Notes: generated from the letters alone by a model not told the origin. Positions 1 through 10,220 are shown, counted from the first letter of the stretch. The stretch: DNA of 64,000 nt from Bacteroides sp. MSB163 (GCF_036416795.1 NZ_CP143867.1:4146001-4210000); one strand, 5' to 3'. Numbers and translations are program-made.

Positions 1-140
1 GTGCTGCCGCCTTTTCCGGGAGAGGTGCCGCCCACCACATTAGTACCGTATTCTTTCATTTTCACAGCGTGAAAGTGTCCGTCTCTGCCCGTAATTCCCT
101 GTACCAACAGGCGGGTCGATTTATCGATAAGTATGCTCAT
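1..140 (-). CDS. sucD: Succinyl-CoA synthetase alpha subunit, N-terminal part
   Basis: This is the first 46 residues of the ADP/GDP-forming succinyl-CoA ligase alpha subunit; the rest lies outside the window. The enzyme interconverts succinyl-CoA and succinate with substrate-level phosphorylation in the cytoplasm. The visible part begins MSILIDKSTRLLVQGITGRD and contains the CoA-binding Rossmann start with GITGRDG followed by GTNVVGGTSPGKGG, characteristic of SucD. Its ATG overlaps the sucC stop codon as ATGA, so the two subunits are translationally coupled. In Bacteroides the enzyme serves the succinate/propionate branch. Confidence 0.93.
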   Translation of the reverse strand, partial: MSILIDKSTRLLVQGITGRDGHFHAVKMKEYGTNVVGGTSPGKGGS

Positions 141-1285
141 GCAATTTCTCCTTTCACTGATTTTACTGCCATCAGAGTGGCTTCATTCATAGTTTTCGCC
201 ACCTGAAAACGGTTGCTGTCCTTTAATAATTTCCTGCCGATATTCTCATTGGTTCCCGTCAGTCTTACAATTACGGGTATGTCCGTTTGCAATTGGTCGA
301 AAGCCTGTATCAGACCGATAGCCACATCATCACAACGGGTGATGCCGCCAAATATATTGATGAAGACTGCTTTTACTTTCGAGTCATTCAGCAATATCTT
401 CATGGCTTCAATCACCTTCACGGGGTTTGAACTGCCTCTGATGTCCAGAAAGTTGGCCGGTGAACCACCATAGAGTTTAATCATATCCATTGTAGTCATT
501 GCCAGTCCGGCACCGTTTACCATGCAACCGATATCACCGTCCATGTGTACATAACTGAATCCTCTCTCTTTGGCCGTGGCTTCCAGTTGTTCTTCCGGAG
601 TCGGTTCAAAAAGGGCCTGTACATCGGGATGGCGATAGAGCGCGTTGTCATCGAATATCATTTTGGCATCGATAGCCAGCAGTGTGCCTTTAGCTGTCAG
701 TACCAGTGGATTGATTTCGGCTAGTGAAGCGTCATTTTCTATGAATGCTTGGTAGAGATCTTGTAGGATAGTGGTCATGCGTTTGGCCTGTTCCGCTTGT
801 TCGAAGAGCGTAAATGCAAAACGTTGTGCCAGATATTTGGGCAATCCTATCAGTGGATCAATGTTGTAGCGGATAATTTTTTCCGGAGTTTTACGGGCCA
901 CTTCCTCAATATCCATTCCACCTGCCGCACTCATGATGAGGGCGACTGAGCGAGCATTGCGGTCGATGGTGAAGCTGACATAATATTCAGCCGCGATGTC
1001 TACAGCTTCACTGATCAGGATTCGGGTTACAGTAAATCCTTTGATGGTCATATTCAGGATTTCCTGAGCATGCTGCCTCACAAGCGCTTCGTTGTCTGCC
1101 AGCTTGACGCCTCCGGCTTTTCCTCGTCCACCGGTCAGCACCTGAGCTTTGATGGCTACTTTGTTCACTCCTAATTGTCGAAAAGCAGCTACTGCTTCAT
1201 CGGGTGTATTACATAACATGTGCCGTTCTACCGGGATACTATAACGGGAGAAAATCTCTTTTGCCTGATATTCATGTACTTTCAT
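137..1285 (-). CDS. sucC: Succinyl-CoA synthetase beta subunit
   Basis: The 382-residue protein is close to the usual length of about 388 for the ATP-grasp beta subunit of succinyl-CoA ligase, which binds nucleotide and completes succinate activation with SucD. It begins MKVHEYQAKEIFSRY, the family's typical N-terminus. It contains LTGGRGKAGGVKLA near residues 50-64, NGAGLAMTTMD near 257, and the C-terminal ligase segment NIFGGITRCDDVA near 310. It is the first gene of a sucC-sucD operon with a 4-nt ATGA overlap. The sequence looks intact. Confidence 0.95.
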   Translation of the reverse strand: MKVHEYQAKEIFSRYSIPVERHMLCNTPDEAVAAFRQLGVNKVAIKAQVLTGGRGKAGGVKLADNEALVRQHAQEILNMTIKGFTVTRILISEAVDIAAEYYVSFTIDRNARSVALIMSAAGGMDIEEVARKTPEKIIRYNIDPLIGLPKYLAQRFAFTLFEQAEQAKRMTTILQDLYQAFIENDASLAEINPLVLTAKGTLLAIDAKMIFDDNALYRHPDVQALFEPTPEEQLEATAKERGFSYVHMDGDIGCMVNGAGLAMTTMDMIKLYGGSPANFLDIRGSSNPVKVIEAMKILLNDSKVKAVFINIFGGITRCDDVAIGLIQAFDQLQTDIPVIVRLTGTNENIGRKLLKDSNRFQVAKTMNEATLMAVKSVKGEIA

Positions 1286-1843
1286 GGATTATGGATTGTA
1301 GATTACTATTTATCTTAAACAAACGGAAGAGCTAAAAAGTTGTCAAATAAGTGATTAAGAAGAGTAATAAGAGAAAAGAGGCAGGCTTGTCAGCCGCAAG
1401 TGAGTAATATTATGAGCTAGGTCTTATGTGTGGATATAAACTGACAATATATACAACTTTTCAGTAAGATAATAAATAGAAAAGTTTTATGACTTTATGG
1501 ACGGTATTTTATGTTTTATAAGGTTTCTTTTTATGACAGTATAGTGCCTTTAATTTTGACTTTTAAATATGCTTTTACTGTGCTTTTATTCCTTTTATAA
1601 TGTTGTTTACATGTAAATACTGAATTTTTTCATTAATTATATTCTATTTTTATGAAAACCAGTTCTTTTTGTTTTTATGATTTATTGGTTTCTATATTTT
1701 GTCATTTTAAAAATATTGCCAAGGCGATAATAACTGATCCGTAAAATGAAAAAAACGTTTTTTATTCTATGATTTTTTCTTCCTTTTTTGTTATTTTTGC
1801 GTATTAATCTTGTATTTTAATGTGATAACACACACGAACCGTG
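1286..1843. promoter_or_regulatory. AT-rich divergent intergenic region between sucC and the HTCS gene
   Basis: About 560 bp with no convincing ORF on either strand. The sequence is strongly AT-rich, especially from 1480 to 1830. A Bacteroides-type -7 box TATTTTTG lies at 1792-1799, about 45 bp before the HTCS start, but no good TTG/TTTG lies 19-20 bp upstream of it. It is therefore only a tentative promoter. I see no clear hairpin terminator or operator here. Confidence 0.4.
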
Positions 1844-4800
1844 ATGAACAGGAGAAGATTCTATCAATTAAGAAACACCTCCGTGCTGTTTGCCATACTT
1901 GTATTTTTTACTCAGGTATGTGCAGCCCAGGCATATAAATACTTAAACATGGAGGATGGGCTGGGTAGCCAGAAAGTTTACCGTATTCTGCAAGACTCTT
2001 TGGGATACATGTGGTTTTTAACTCAGGAAGGTCCGGACCGTTACAATGGGAAGGAAATCAAACACTATGAACTGACGGATAAAGGACAGAAACTTAATAT
2101 GCAGTTCAATCTGAACTGGCTTTATATGGCTGGTGACGGTGCTTTGTGGGGGATAGGCCGGAAAGGTCGCATTTTCCGTTATGAGTTGGAACGCGACCGC
2201 TTTGAACAGGTGTATATGCCTTCCCAGCCCGAGAAGGGAATTGCTTCACCGAATATCACCTATAGTTATATGGATCATTCCGGCCGTATCTGGTTATGTA
2301 GCAAGGAACAGATTACATTGTTCGACACCCGTACGGAAAAGGCTTTCCCGCTATCATGCGACATAATCAGTAACATCACTTCCATAGAACAGATGGACGG
2401 GATGAATTTCTTCATAGGTACTGAATCCGGACTGTATCAGGCTATACTGGATGAGCAACGTATGTCACTCACATGCAAATCTGCCTATGATCTTCATATA
2501 CCGGTAAGCGAGTTGTTTTTCTCGGACACCTTAAAAAAACTTTTTGTCGGTACTTTCAAACAGGGGATTTGGATTTGTGATCTCAATACTTCTTCGGAAA
2601 CCAGTTCGGACAGAACTCTTAGCGATGTGAACGTCAAACGGATTGTGCCTGTGGGTGAAAAAGAGGTGCTGATAGCTACTGACGGAAAAGGTATTTACCG
2701 CATGAATGTCGATTCGTGCCATGCAGTTCCTTACATTGTAGCTGATTATACGATTCATAACGGGATGAACGGCAACAATATCAATGATGTGTATGTGGAC
2801 GGTGATGGCCGTATCTGGATTGCCAATTATCCTAGTGGTATAACCATTCGTGACAACCGCTATGGAGGATATCGCTGGACACGTCATTCAGTTGGCAACC
2901 GCCAGTCGCTTGTCAATGATCAGGTACATGATGTCATTGAAGACAGTGACGGTGATCTCTGGTTCGGTACCAGTAACGGTATCAGTTTTTATAATTCCGG
3001 TACGGGCGAATGGCATTCCTTCTTCAGCACTTTCGACCATGAGTTAGAAGATAAGAATCACATATTCCTGACACTTTGCGAAATTTCACCGGGTATTATT
3101 CTGGCAGGTGGTTTCACTTCCGGTCTTTACCAGATAAATAAACGTACATTAACGGTTGATTATATCGCTTCTTCACTTTTCTTTCACCTTGATTTACGTC
3201 CCGATCAGTATATACGCGACATAAAGAAAGATTCGGAAGGCAATATCTGGTCAGGTGGTTTTTATAACTTGAAGTGTTTTGACCTGGCAGGTGGAAAATC
3301 CCGGTTATATCCGGGATTGAGTTCCATCACTTGTATTCATGAAAAGGATAGTTCCTCAATGTGGATCGGTACTTCGATGGGACTGTATTTGCTCGACAAG
3401 GTTTCCGGGAAGTACCGTAGCATTGATATGCCGGTGGAATCATCACATATTTGTGCTTTGTATCAGGGAGGCGACGGTGTGTTGTATATAGGTACCAGCG
3501 GTTCCGGCCTGGTGCTCTACAATCCCCGCGAGGAAGCTTTTGCCCAGTATTATACGGACAACTGCGCCCTTATTTCCAACAATATTTATACGATTCTTCC
3601 TAAACCGAACGGAGACTTATTGCTTAGTACGGAAAACGGAATTGTTCACTTCTCTCCCCGCAAGATGTCTTTCAATAACTGGACCCGTGAACAAGGACTT
3701 ATGAGTGTCTGCTTCAATCCCGGTGCTGGAATTCTGCATAGCAGCGGGCGTTTTGTTTTGGGAAGCAATGATGGGGTTATCGGTTTTCCTTCGGATATGT
3801 ACATTCCGGTTCCCGGTTTTTCTCCGATGATACTCAGTGATTTGCGTATATCTTATCAGTTGATGTATCCTGGTGATGAAGAATCTCCCCTGGAAACGGA
3901 TATCAACAATACAGAGGTCTTACGGCTTAAGTATGGGCAGAATACTTTTTCACTGAGAGCTTCCTCTATCAATTATGATTATCCTTCCAATGTGTTATAC
4001 TCTTGGAAATTGGAAGGTTTTTATGAAGAATGGACAGCTCCTTCGGCTGACGGACTGATGCGTTTTACCAATATTCCATCGGGTAAATATGTACTTCATG
4101 TGCGTTCGGTGTCCAACGAGGAGAAATATAAGAGCTATGAACAGCGCAGTATATTGATCATCATTTCTCCTCCGCTATGGGCTAGTCCGTGGGCTATAGC
4201 CGGCTATGTTTTGCTGGCGGTTCTGGTATGTGTGATTCTGTTCCGCATCGTCACGTTGAGAAAGCAGAAGAAAGCGTCAGAAGAAAAGGCACGTTTCTTT
4301 ATCAATACAGCTCACGATATCCGGACGCCTCTGACATTGATAAAAGCTCCGTTGGAGGAATTACGGAACGGGGAGATGGTGAATGAGGAAGGGAAGGATC
4401 ATGTAAGTATGGCGTTGCGGAATGTGGATGTACTTTTGCGGCTTACGACTAATCTCATCAATTTTGAACGTATCGACACTTACTCGTCCCGCTTGTATGT
4501 GTCCGAGTATGAACTGGGGGCGTATATGTCCGGCATTTGCGATACTTTCCGTTCGTATGCAAGTGTCAAGCATATCAGGCTGGATTATGAGAATAATTTC
4601 AGTTATCTGAATGTCTGGTTTGACAGGGACAAGATGGATTCTATTTTGAAGAATATCCTGTCGAATGCCATGAAGTATACACCGGAAAATGGAAGTATTC
4701 ATGTTTCCGCTTCAGAGTGTGGGGATAACTGGCGTATTGAGGTGAAAGATACAGGTATCGGAATTCCCCGTAATGAGCAGAAAGGATTATTCCATGCTTA

Positions 4801-5854
4801 TTTCCGGGGTAGTAATGTCATCAACCTTAAAGTGAGTGGCAGCGGCATCGGTTTGGCGTTGGTGCACAGATTAGTGCATTTGCATGGTGGTAAAATCTCT
4901 ATAGAGAGTACGGCGGAACAGGGCACACAAGTGGAAATCATTTTTCCTAAAGGAAACAAACATTTTCATAAAGCTACTATCATATCCCAGACTCCGGAAC
5001 ATCCCGTCACTGTGCCCGAAGTTATTTCTCCGTTTTCTCCATCAGTTACGCTCAAGCAGAATCCGGCTTCTTCGCGGCGTATCCTTGTAGTGGAGGATAA
5101 TGATGATTTACGCATCTACCTGACAAATACGCTTGGTGAGGATTATCAGGTGCAGTCCTGTCTTAACGGGAAAGAAGCGCTTGAAATATTGTCCGAGTTC
5201 AAGCCGGATCTTGTGTTGTCGGATATTATGATGCCGGAAATGTCGGGAGATGAATTGTGTGCAGCTATAAAGGGGAATATCGAGACATCTCATATTCCGG
5301 TGCTTCTGCTCACTGCATTGGGAGATGAAAAGAACATGCTTGAAGGGCTGAAAATCGGTGCGGGTGACTATATGGCCAAGCCTTTTAGCCTCAATATCCT
5401 GAAGGCAAGTATCGACCGGTTGATAGCCAACAGGCTTTTGCTATATAAAAAGTATGGCAGTCCGGATTTTGAGAATGAAAAATGGCCGAAAGGATGTCGG
5501 GATACACTTGACTGGAAGTTCATTGCTTCCGTCAGGGAAAATGTGGAGAAGAATATGGCCGATCCGGATTTTACGGTAGATATGCTTTGTTCGCTTCACC
5601 ATATGAGCCGTAGCAGTTTCTACAACAAAGTAAAAGCGTTGACCGATTGTTCTCCGGCAGACTATGTTCGTCTCATCCGTATGCAGTGTGCTGCCCGGAT
5701 GTTGAAAGAAAGTGAGCGTTCCATTACGGAAATTGCGGACATGACCGGGTTCTGCGATGCAAAATATTTCAGGGAAGTATTCCGGAAACACTTCGGAGTC
5801 AGCCCCAGTGAATATAGGGGAAAAGGAACGACAGAAAAAGAAAATCCGGATTAA
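1844..5854 (+). CDS. Hybrid two-component system (HTCS) sensor kinase/AraC regulator
   Basis: A single-chain hybrid regulator of 1336 residues. In order: signal peptide (1-29); many two-component propeller repeats with WxGT-type blades (for example LWFGTSNGISFYN and MWIGTSMGLYLL); Y_Y_Y domain near 690-760; transmembrane helix near 783-803; HisKA with AHDIRTP and the phospho-accepting His near 824; HATPase with NAMKYTPENG near 941; receiver with acceptor Asp near 1127 (SDIMMPEMSG); C-terminal AraC HTH. Such proteins bind oligosaccharides in the periplasm and activate polysaccharide-utilisation genes. No SusC/SusD or glycoside hydrolase is next to it, so the target is unknown. ATG 1844 was preferred to the GTG one codon earlier. 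Confidence 0.9.
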   Translation: MNRRRFYQLRNTSVLFAILVFFTQVCAAQAYKYLNMEDGLGSQKVYRILQDSLGYMWFLTQEGPDRYNGKEIKHYELTDKGQKLNMQFNLNWLYMAGDGALWGIGRKGRIFRYELERDRFEQVYMPSQPEKGIASPNITYSYMDHSGRIWLCSKEQITLFDTRTEKAFPLSCDIISNITSIEQMDGMNFFIGTESGLYQAILDEQRMSLTCKSAYDLHIPVSELFFSDTLKKLFVGTFKQGIWICDLNTSSETSSDRTLSDVNVKRIVPVGEKEVLIATDGKGIYRMNVDSCHAVPYIVADYTIHNGMNGNNINDVYVDGDGRIWIANYPSGITIRDNRYGGYRWTRHSVGNRQSLVNDQVHDVIEDSDGDLWFGTSNGISFYNSGTGEWHSFFSTFDHELEDKNHIFLTLCEISPGIILAGGFTSGLYQINKRTLTVDYIASSLFFHLDLRPDQYIRDIKKDSEGNIWSGGFYNLKCFDLAGGKSRLYPGLSSITCIHEKDSSSMWIGTSMGLYLLDKVSGKYRSIDMPVESSHICALYQGGDGVLYIGTSGSGLVLYNPREEAFAQYYTDNCALISNNIYTILPKPNGDLLLSTENGIVHFSPRKMSFNNWTREQGLMSVCFNPGAGILHSSGRFVLGSNDGVIGFPSDMYIPVPGFSPMILSDLRISYQLMYPGDEESPLETDINNTEVLRLKYGQNTFSLRASSINYDYPSNVLYSWKLEGFYEEWTAPSADGLMRFTNIPSGKYVLHVRSVSNEEKYKSYEQRSILIIISPPLWASPWAIAGYVLLAVLVCVILFRIVTLRKQKKASEEKARFFINTAHDIRTPLTLIKAPLEELRNGEMVNEEGKDHVSMALRNVDVLLRLTTNLINFERIDTYSSRLYVSEYELGAYMSGICDTFRSYASVKHIRLDYENNFSYLNVWFDRDKMDSILKNILSNAMKYTPENGSIHVSASECGDNWRIEVKDTGIGIPRNEQKGLFHAYFRGSNVINLKVSGSGIGLALVHRLVHLHGGKISIESTAEQGTQVEIIFPKGNKHFHKATIISQTPEHPVTVPEVISPFSPSVTLKQNPASSRRILVVEDNDDLRIYLTNTLGEDYQVQSCLNGKEALEILSEFKPDLVLSDIMMPEMSGDELCAAIKGNIETSHIPVLLLTALGDEKNMLEGLKIGAGDYMAKPFSLNILKASIDRLIANRLLLYKKYGSPDFENEKWPKGCRDTLDWKFIASVRENVEKNMADPDFTVDMLCSLHHMSRSSFYNKVKALTDCSPADYVRLIRMQCAARMLKESERSITEIADMTGFCDAKYFREVFRKHFGVSPSEYRGKGTTEKENPD

Positions 5855-5866
5855 GGCAAGAAAATG

Positions 5867-5898
5867 AATAGCGGGAGGGGGTAGCCCCTCCCGCTATT
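5867..5898. terminator. Bidirectional terminator between convergent kinases
   Basis: A perfect 14-bp stem (AATAGCGGGAGGGG, 5867-5880, with its complement at 5885-5898) and a 4-nt loop. It lies between the two convergent kinase genes and overlaps the stop codon of the leftward one. The GC-rich core flanked by AT pairs fits a two-way intrinsic terminator. Confidence 0.8.
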
Positions 5899-8800
5899 AT
5901 ATTGCTGCAATGTTTTGTTTGATAGTATTGTGTAGTTTCTCTTTCAGGATATGTGCGTCAATCGGTTTGGGTACATAACCGTTGAATCCGTTCTTCATAA
6001 CTTTTTCTTTATCCGAAGAGAAAGAATATGCTGTTACGGCAATAATAGGCACTTTCTCTGAGAATTTCCGTATCTCTCGTGCTGCTTCGTATCCGTCCAT
6101 CTTGGGCATATTGATATCCATAATGATGACATGCGGTTGGAATTTCCGGTATAATTCTATGGCTTCTTCACCATTCCAGGCATGCACCAAGTTGTACTCT
6201 TTGTTAAGAATGGAATTGAATAGCAGGTAGTTGCTTTCATTGTCTTCTGCTATCAGGATGACAGGCTTTTGCTGGGCTGCCTTGGGGGCAAGGCTGACCG
6301 GCTGCTGTTTCTTCTGCTCCACAACTGCTCCCGGCTTATACGGTACTGTGAACCAGAATGTGCTTCCTTTGCCTTTACCCTCAGATTCTACTCCAATATG
6401 ACCTTTCATCTTTTCGATAATATTTTTGCAGATGGAAAGCCCCAGACCTGTTCCCTGAGTGAAAGTATTCACTTTGGTAAATCGCTCGAACACTTTATTT
6501 TGGTCTTCTTGTGAGATACCTAAACCTGTATCTTTTACATAAAAATAAAGTTCTTCTCCACGGATTTCATAGCCGAATGTGATACTGCCTGCCTGAGTAA
6601 ATTTAATGGCATTGACCAGCAGATTGATAAGTACCTGTGAAAGTCGGTTTTTTTCGGTTTGTACATGGCACTCACTAACTCCGGGAATGAATTCCAGAAC
6701 GACACCCTCTTTCAGCCTGCGCCGTACTGTACTTTCCACGTCTCTTGCCAATCCGTTCAGGTCAACGTTCTGGTAATTGAACTCAAGAGTATTTGCTTCT
6801 ATTTTCGACAAGTCCAGAATGTCGCTGATAAGTTGCAGGAGAAGTTGGTTGTTATTCTCTATGATACTGATGAATTCTTCACGTTCCTGTTCATTCTCAG
6901 TGGTGGTCAGCAGGCTGGAGAATCCTACAATAGCGTTTAATGGCGTACGTATTTCGTGGCTCATATTAGCCAGGAATGCAGACTTCAGCCGTTCGGATTC
7001 CAAGGCTTTCTCTCTGGCTGTTATCAATGCCTTTTCTTGTCTCTTGCGTTCAGTAATCAATAGCAGTGAGCCTACCAAGGATACCGGACATCCTTGCTCA
7101 TCGTATTGATCTACTACCGCATTGGTTTCCAGCCAGTCTATAAATTTCCGTCCTTCCACTTCGGTGATGATGCGGAATTCTTCTTTGGCATGCTGTAATT
7201 TTCCGGATACAAGATTCTTGTGTATCTGCTGCATACGTTCCACATCTTCCGGATGCATTTTCCGGAAGTATTCGGAGGCCTTTATAATGTGCGTTTGGGG
7301 AGTGGATCCTTTTTCTTTGGTAAAATTCATGTGTGCCAGTATCTGTTCTGATTCGCAAGTAATCATATCGCTTTTCAGGTTCCAGCGCCAAGGAATGATT
7401 CGAGCTACGCTCAAGGTCATTTCCAGCTTCTTGTTGATTTCCCGCAATGCGTTTTCTGCTTCATTGCGTGCTGTGATGTCAACTCCGAAAATGTCTATAG
7501 TGTATTTTTCGGACGACTGGCAGATAATGAACTCGTAAAAAGAGTGGGTTTCCTTGAAATAGTGTGTGAAGGAAATCGCTTGTTTTTCTTTGAATACCAT
7601 TTTTATAAATCGGGGAAGACATTCAATCTGTGAAAGCGAATTCTTATCCGTATCATTAGCCTCGTTTGCTGTAAACAAACTATTGAACAAGCTATTACCG
7701 GCTTGGTATTTTATATCTATCGCCTCTCCCTTTTCATCGAAAGCCACTTTGGCCTGGGTATACGATATCGGCATGTTGCATACAAGTGTATTATGGGCAC
7801 TGAACAAGGCTATTTTCTTTCGCTGAAACAAGTATATTATAAGTGCGATGACCACAAGTGAAAGTAGCAGGATCGTTCCGCTGATAATCCACCATTTATA
7901 TTTTTGCCAGAATGTGAGCGGTTTATTCAGGAATATTGTATTTGACGGACAAAGGTCTGCATCAAGACCATCTAATTTCAGTTGTGCATAGTTGACGAGC
8001 GGGTATGACTTTTTACTATATACGAATGGAATGTCACGTAGCTTTTTTCCCCGGAGCATTTGCCCGATAATGTCAGTTAATGATTTCTCTAGTTCTGCTT
8101 GGTCATAGAAGTATCCGCCAATGAATCCTGCCTTATTGATATACGCTCCTCTTAGTGCAAATACCGGCTGAGGTGAAGATGCCACTAGCTGGAAATCGCC
8201 GCTGATGAGTGTAGGCGATCCAAACAGGTTTTTACGTTCATAGAACCAGGTAGAAAATAAGATGCTTGTGGTCGGATCATCTGTCAATAGGTATTCTTGT
8301 AGTCGCTTGCTGTTTTCTTCTTTACCTACCAGGCGTTCGTATTCGATATTCGGATATTCTGATGCGATGTACGAGTGTATGAGCCGATCCAGTCGTTGAT
8401 TCTGATAAAGCTCGTCTGCTGCAAATATGATCTTCTTCATTTGGGGCAACATCCGTACCATCATGTCAATGGTTTCTTTATACATATCCGGGGCTTCAAT
8501 AAATGTGAAGTTATATTGTTCTCTGATGTTGTTCAGAGGTGCGGCCTTATTATCCGCCATATTTATAGAGCGTCCCGTGAAGTAATATTCCCGGGGGGCA
8601 TAGGTATCTTCATTGGCAATCAATATCATTGGAATATCCCCCCATTCTTTCTGAATACGGTCTCTTAAAGTAAAAGCTATACTGCCTATGAGCACCAAAT
8701 AATCCGGTTTGTTTTTTTCATAACGATGGAAGATTCCTTCTTCCATTTGGTTGTACAACGAGTCATTTCGGATAAATGTCCCATTTATATGCACTAAATC

Positions 8801-9058
8801 GGCACTGACATCTTCTATTGAAGAAGTTTGGAGCATAATAGGGGTTATAAGGGTTTGACTCCATGGAGCTCCTTCATTATATGAGTTAATAATAAGTAGT
8901 CGATGCTGTTTGGAGACTACGGTTGCATGGGCAATAGATAAACTTAAGTGTAGTAAGACAAAACAGAGGCTGATTATATGTTTCCAAGATAAAAAAAGTC
9001 TCATAACCAAATTATTAAGTATTCTTTTATATTGAATTAATATTAGATATTGATACAA
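5897..9058 (-). CDS. Hybrid sensor histidine kinase with ABC-type periplasmic sensor and PAS domains
   Basis: A 1053-residue membrane kinase. The N-terminal helix is followed by a periplasmic region of about 330 residues resembling ABC substrate-binding sensors (starting LLIINSYNEGAPWSQ). A second membrane helix lies near 385-410, then PAS-type segments, HisKA with FLANMSHEIRTPLN (His near 701), HATPase with NLLVNAIKFT and DTGLGIS, and a C-terminal receiver with acceptor Asp near 981 (MDINMPKMDG). There is no DNA-binding domain, so it probably signals to another regulator. It converges on the HTCS gene. The first Met gives a long hydrophilic start; an internal Met near residue 19 (MRLFLSWKH) is a plausible alternative. 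Confidence 0.88.
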   Translation of the reverse strand: MYQYLILIQYKRILNNLVMRLFLSWKHIISLCFVLLHLSLSIAHATVVSKQHRLLIINSYNEGAPWSQTLITPIMLQTSSIEDVSADLVHINGTFIRNDSLYNQMEEGIFHRYEKNKPDYLVLIGSIAFTLRDRIQKEWGDIPMILIANEDTYAPREYYFTGRSINMADNKAAPLNNIREQYNFTFIEAPDMYKETIDMMVRMLPQMKKIIFAADELYQNQRLDRLIHSYIASEYPNIEYERLVGKEENSKRLQEYLLTDDPTTSILFSTWFYERKNLFGSPTLISGDFQLVASSPQPVFALRGAYINKAGFIGGYFYDQAELEKSLTDIIGQMLRGKKLRDIPFVYSKKSYPLVNYAQLKLDGLDADLCPSNTIFLNKPLTFWQKYKWWIISGTILLLSLVVIALIIYLFQRKKIALFSAHNTLVCNMPISYTQAKVAFDEKGEAIDIKYQAGNSLFNSLFTANEANDTDKNSLSQIECLPRFIKMVFKEKQAISFTHYFKETHSFYEFIICQSSEKYTIDIFGVDITARNEAENALREINKKLEMTLSVARIIPWRWNLKSDMITCESEQILAHMNFTKEKGSTPQTHIIKASEYFRKMHPEDVERMQQIHKNLVSGKLQHAKEEFRIITEVEGRKFIDWLETNAVVDQYDEQGCPVSLVGSLLLITERKRQEKALITAREKALESERLKSAFLANMSHEIRTPLNAIVGFSSLLTTTENEQEREEFISIIENNNQLLLQLISDILDLSKIEANTLEFNYQNVDLNGLARDVESTVRRRLKEGVVLEFIPGVSECHVQTEKNRLSQVLINLLVNAIKFTQAGSITFGYEIRGEELYFYVKDTGLGISQEDQNKVFERFTKVNTFTQGTGLGLSICKNIIEKMKGHIGVESEGKGKGSTFWFTVPYKPGAVVEQKKQQPVSLAPKAAQQKPVILIAEDNESNYLLFNSILNKEYNLVHAWNGEEAIELYRKFQPHVIIMDINMPKMDGYEAAREIRKFSEKVPIIAVTAYSFSSDKEKVMKNGFNGYVPKPIDAHILKEKLHNTIKQNIAAI

Positions 9059-9214
9059 AAATACAAAAGTGAGATTTCTTATAATTGCATTTTAATTTCA
9101 TATTAACTAGAATTAACTATTTATCCTTCTGTTATTGCTGTGAATTATGGTTTTATCATGCAAAATTATACTAACCATTCTGAACTTCTGATAGGTAAGC
9201 TTTATTTTGTAATA

Positions 9215-9246
9215 AATAAGACTGTTTCTGATGAAGCAGCCTTATT
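9215..9246 (-). terminator. Probable terminator after the smalltalk gene
   Basis: An imperfect 14-bp hairpin (AATAAG-CTG-TTC arms around TGAT) lies 33 bp downstream of the smalltalk stop codon. One A-C mismatch and one wobble pair are present, and the following T-run is weak, so the call is tentative. Confidence 0.4.
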
Positions 9247-9278
9247 CATTTTTAGAAAGCGAGATTTATCTTACCCCT

Positions 9279-9374
9279 TTACACGTTCATAGCATTGGCA
9301 CTCAGTGCCCCTACTATAGCCGAAGCTACCGCAATCACAATTTTGAGAATTTTATCCCAGATTGACTTTTTCAT
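9279..9374 (-). CDS. Smalltalk family micro-protein (31 aa)
   Basis: A 31-codon gene beginning MKKSIWDKILKIVIAVASAI. It has a short basic, amphipathic N-terminus followed by one hydrophobic helix (VIAVASAIVGALSA). This matches the annotated 'smalltalk' proteins of Bacteroides, which occur next to HU-like proteins and DUF4248 genes; their role is unknown. It lies 28 bp downstream of the HU-like gene on the same strand, so the two are probably co-transcribed. A membrane-inserted peptide is an inference from the hydrophobic helix. Confidence 0.78.
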   Translation of the reverse strand: MKKSIWDKILKIVIAVASAIVGALSANAMNV

Positions 9375-9402
9375 ATTCTTTGATTAAATGATTAGTGATA
9401 TT

Positions 9403-9903
9403 TTAACCCAGCGGATTTTCATCTAGCCCTCCATCACCAGATCCACCCTGGTCACCGGAAGAGTTTCCACCTGATGAATTTCCGTCCTTGTTTACCAATG
9501 CCTCCAGATCGTAGAAGTCAATTTTCTGTCCGGCGCGTGTTGCCGTTACGTCCGGTCTGATGGTGGTCGAGGGGCGGAAATTGATTTTCACGGCCTTGAT
9601 GTTCTTAGCCGTGCAATCCTCCTTTTTCTCCACTCCGAGGGTCCGTGCCGACAGGCTGAAGACCCCGAAGTCCTTGATGTTCACCGATTGACCGCCATAC
9701 AGCTTGTCAATCAGTGCTTCCACAAAGTTGGTAATTACACTTTTGATATCTCCCAAAGTCAGTGAACTTTTCTCCTTCATCACGTACGCCACGTCTTCCA
9801 GGTCGGCATTTTCCCCTAACGTCACCAGTTGCGGATAAAACTTTGCCACCGCATCCTCCTTTCGCGGATCTTTCCGCGGAATCTTCTTGAATGGTACTCC
9901 CAT
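9403..9903 (-). CDS. HU family (HU-HIG type) DNA-binding protein
   Basis: A 166-residue nucleoid-type protein. From ATG 9903 it starts MGVPFKKIPRKDPRKEDAVA, the typical start of the long Bacteroidetes HU/IHF-like family. The HU fold covers about residues 20-125, with NIKDFGVFSLSARTLG corresponding to the first beta strands and FRPSTTIRPDV to the DNA-clamping arm. A Gly/Ser/Asp-rich tail follows (GGNSSGDQGGSGDGG). The first in-frame start, a TTG two codons upstream, is less likely. These proteins often precede Bacteroides capsule loci with smalltalk and DUF4248 genes, as here; whether this one bends DNA at the nearby invertible promoter is untested. Confidence 0.85.
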   Translation of the reverse strand: MGVPFKKIPRKDPRKEDAVAKFYPQLVTLGENADLEDVAYVMKEKSSLTLGDIKSVITNFVEALIDKLYGGQSVNIKDFGVFSLSARTLGVEKKEDCTAKNIKAVKINFRPSTTIRPDVTATRAGQKIDFYDLEALVNKDGNSSGGNSSGDQGGSGDGGLDENPLG

Positions 9904-10220
9904 AATCAATAATTTTTTAAAAGTAAAAAAAACAAGGTTATTTAATTCTCTATCCTTCAGGGAGAAATAGTCCGAATCCTCTTCTCATGCTTTTCTTAAT
10001 TAACTCCGCCATCATGGGCTTGCCGGAAGATTTTCGCTCTTTTCCCCTTTGGATACTGCAAATATACCCCGTTCTTTTCCCTTCCACTTTTCGCTTGAAA
10101 CTATTTGAGTTTGTATGAAAAAAAGAGAATGTAAATGAGAAGTAATACTTTCTTTATTCCTTTCGGTTGTCGCTGTAAATGAGTACCTTTATACCATGTA
10201 AATCACTAAAAAACAAACTT
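9904..10220. promoter_or_regulatory. Divergent intergenic region between HU-like and DUF4248 genes
   Basis: About 315 bp. A leftward -7 box TATATTTG lies at 10059-10066 but without a clear -33 partner, and could serve the HU-like gene. A 21-codon leftward ORF (9950-10015, beginning MMAELIKKSMRRG) lies between that box and the HU-like start. It could be a leader peptide or chance. Nothing else recognisable. Confidence 0.35.
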
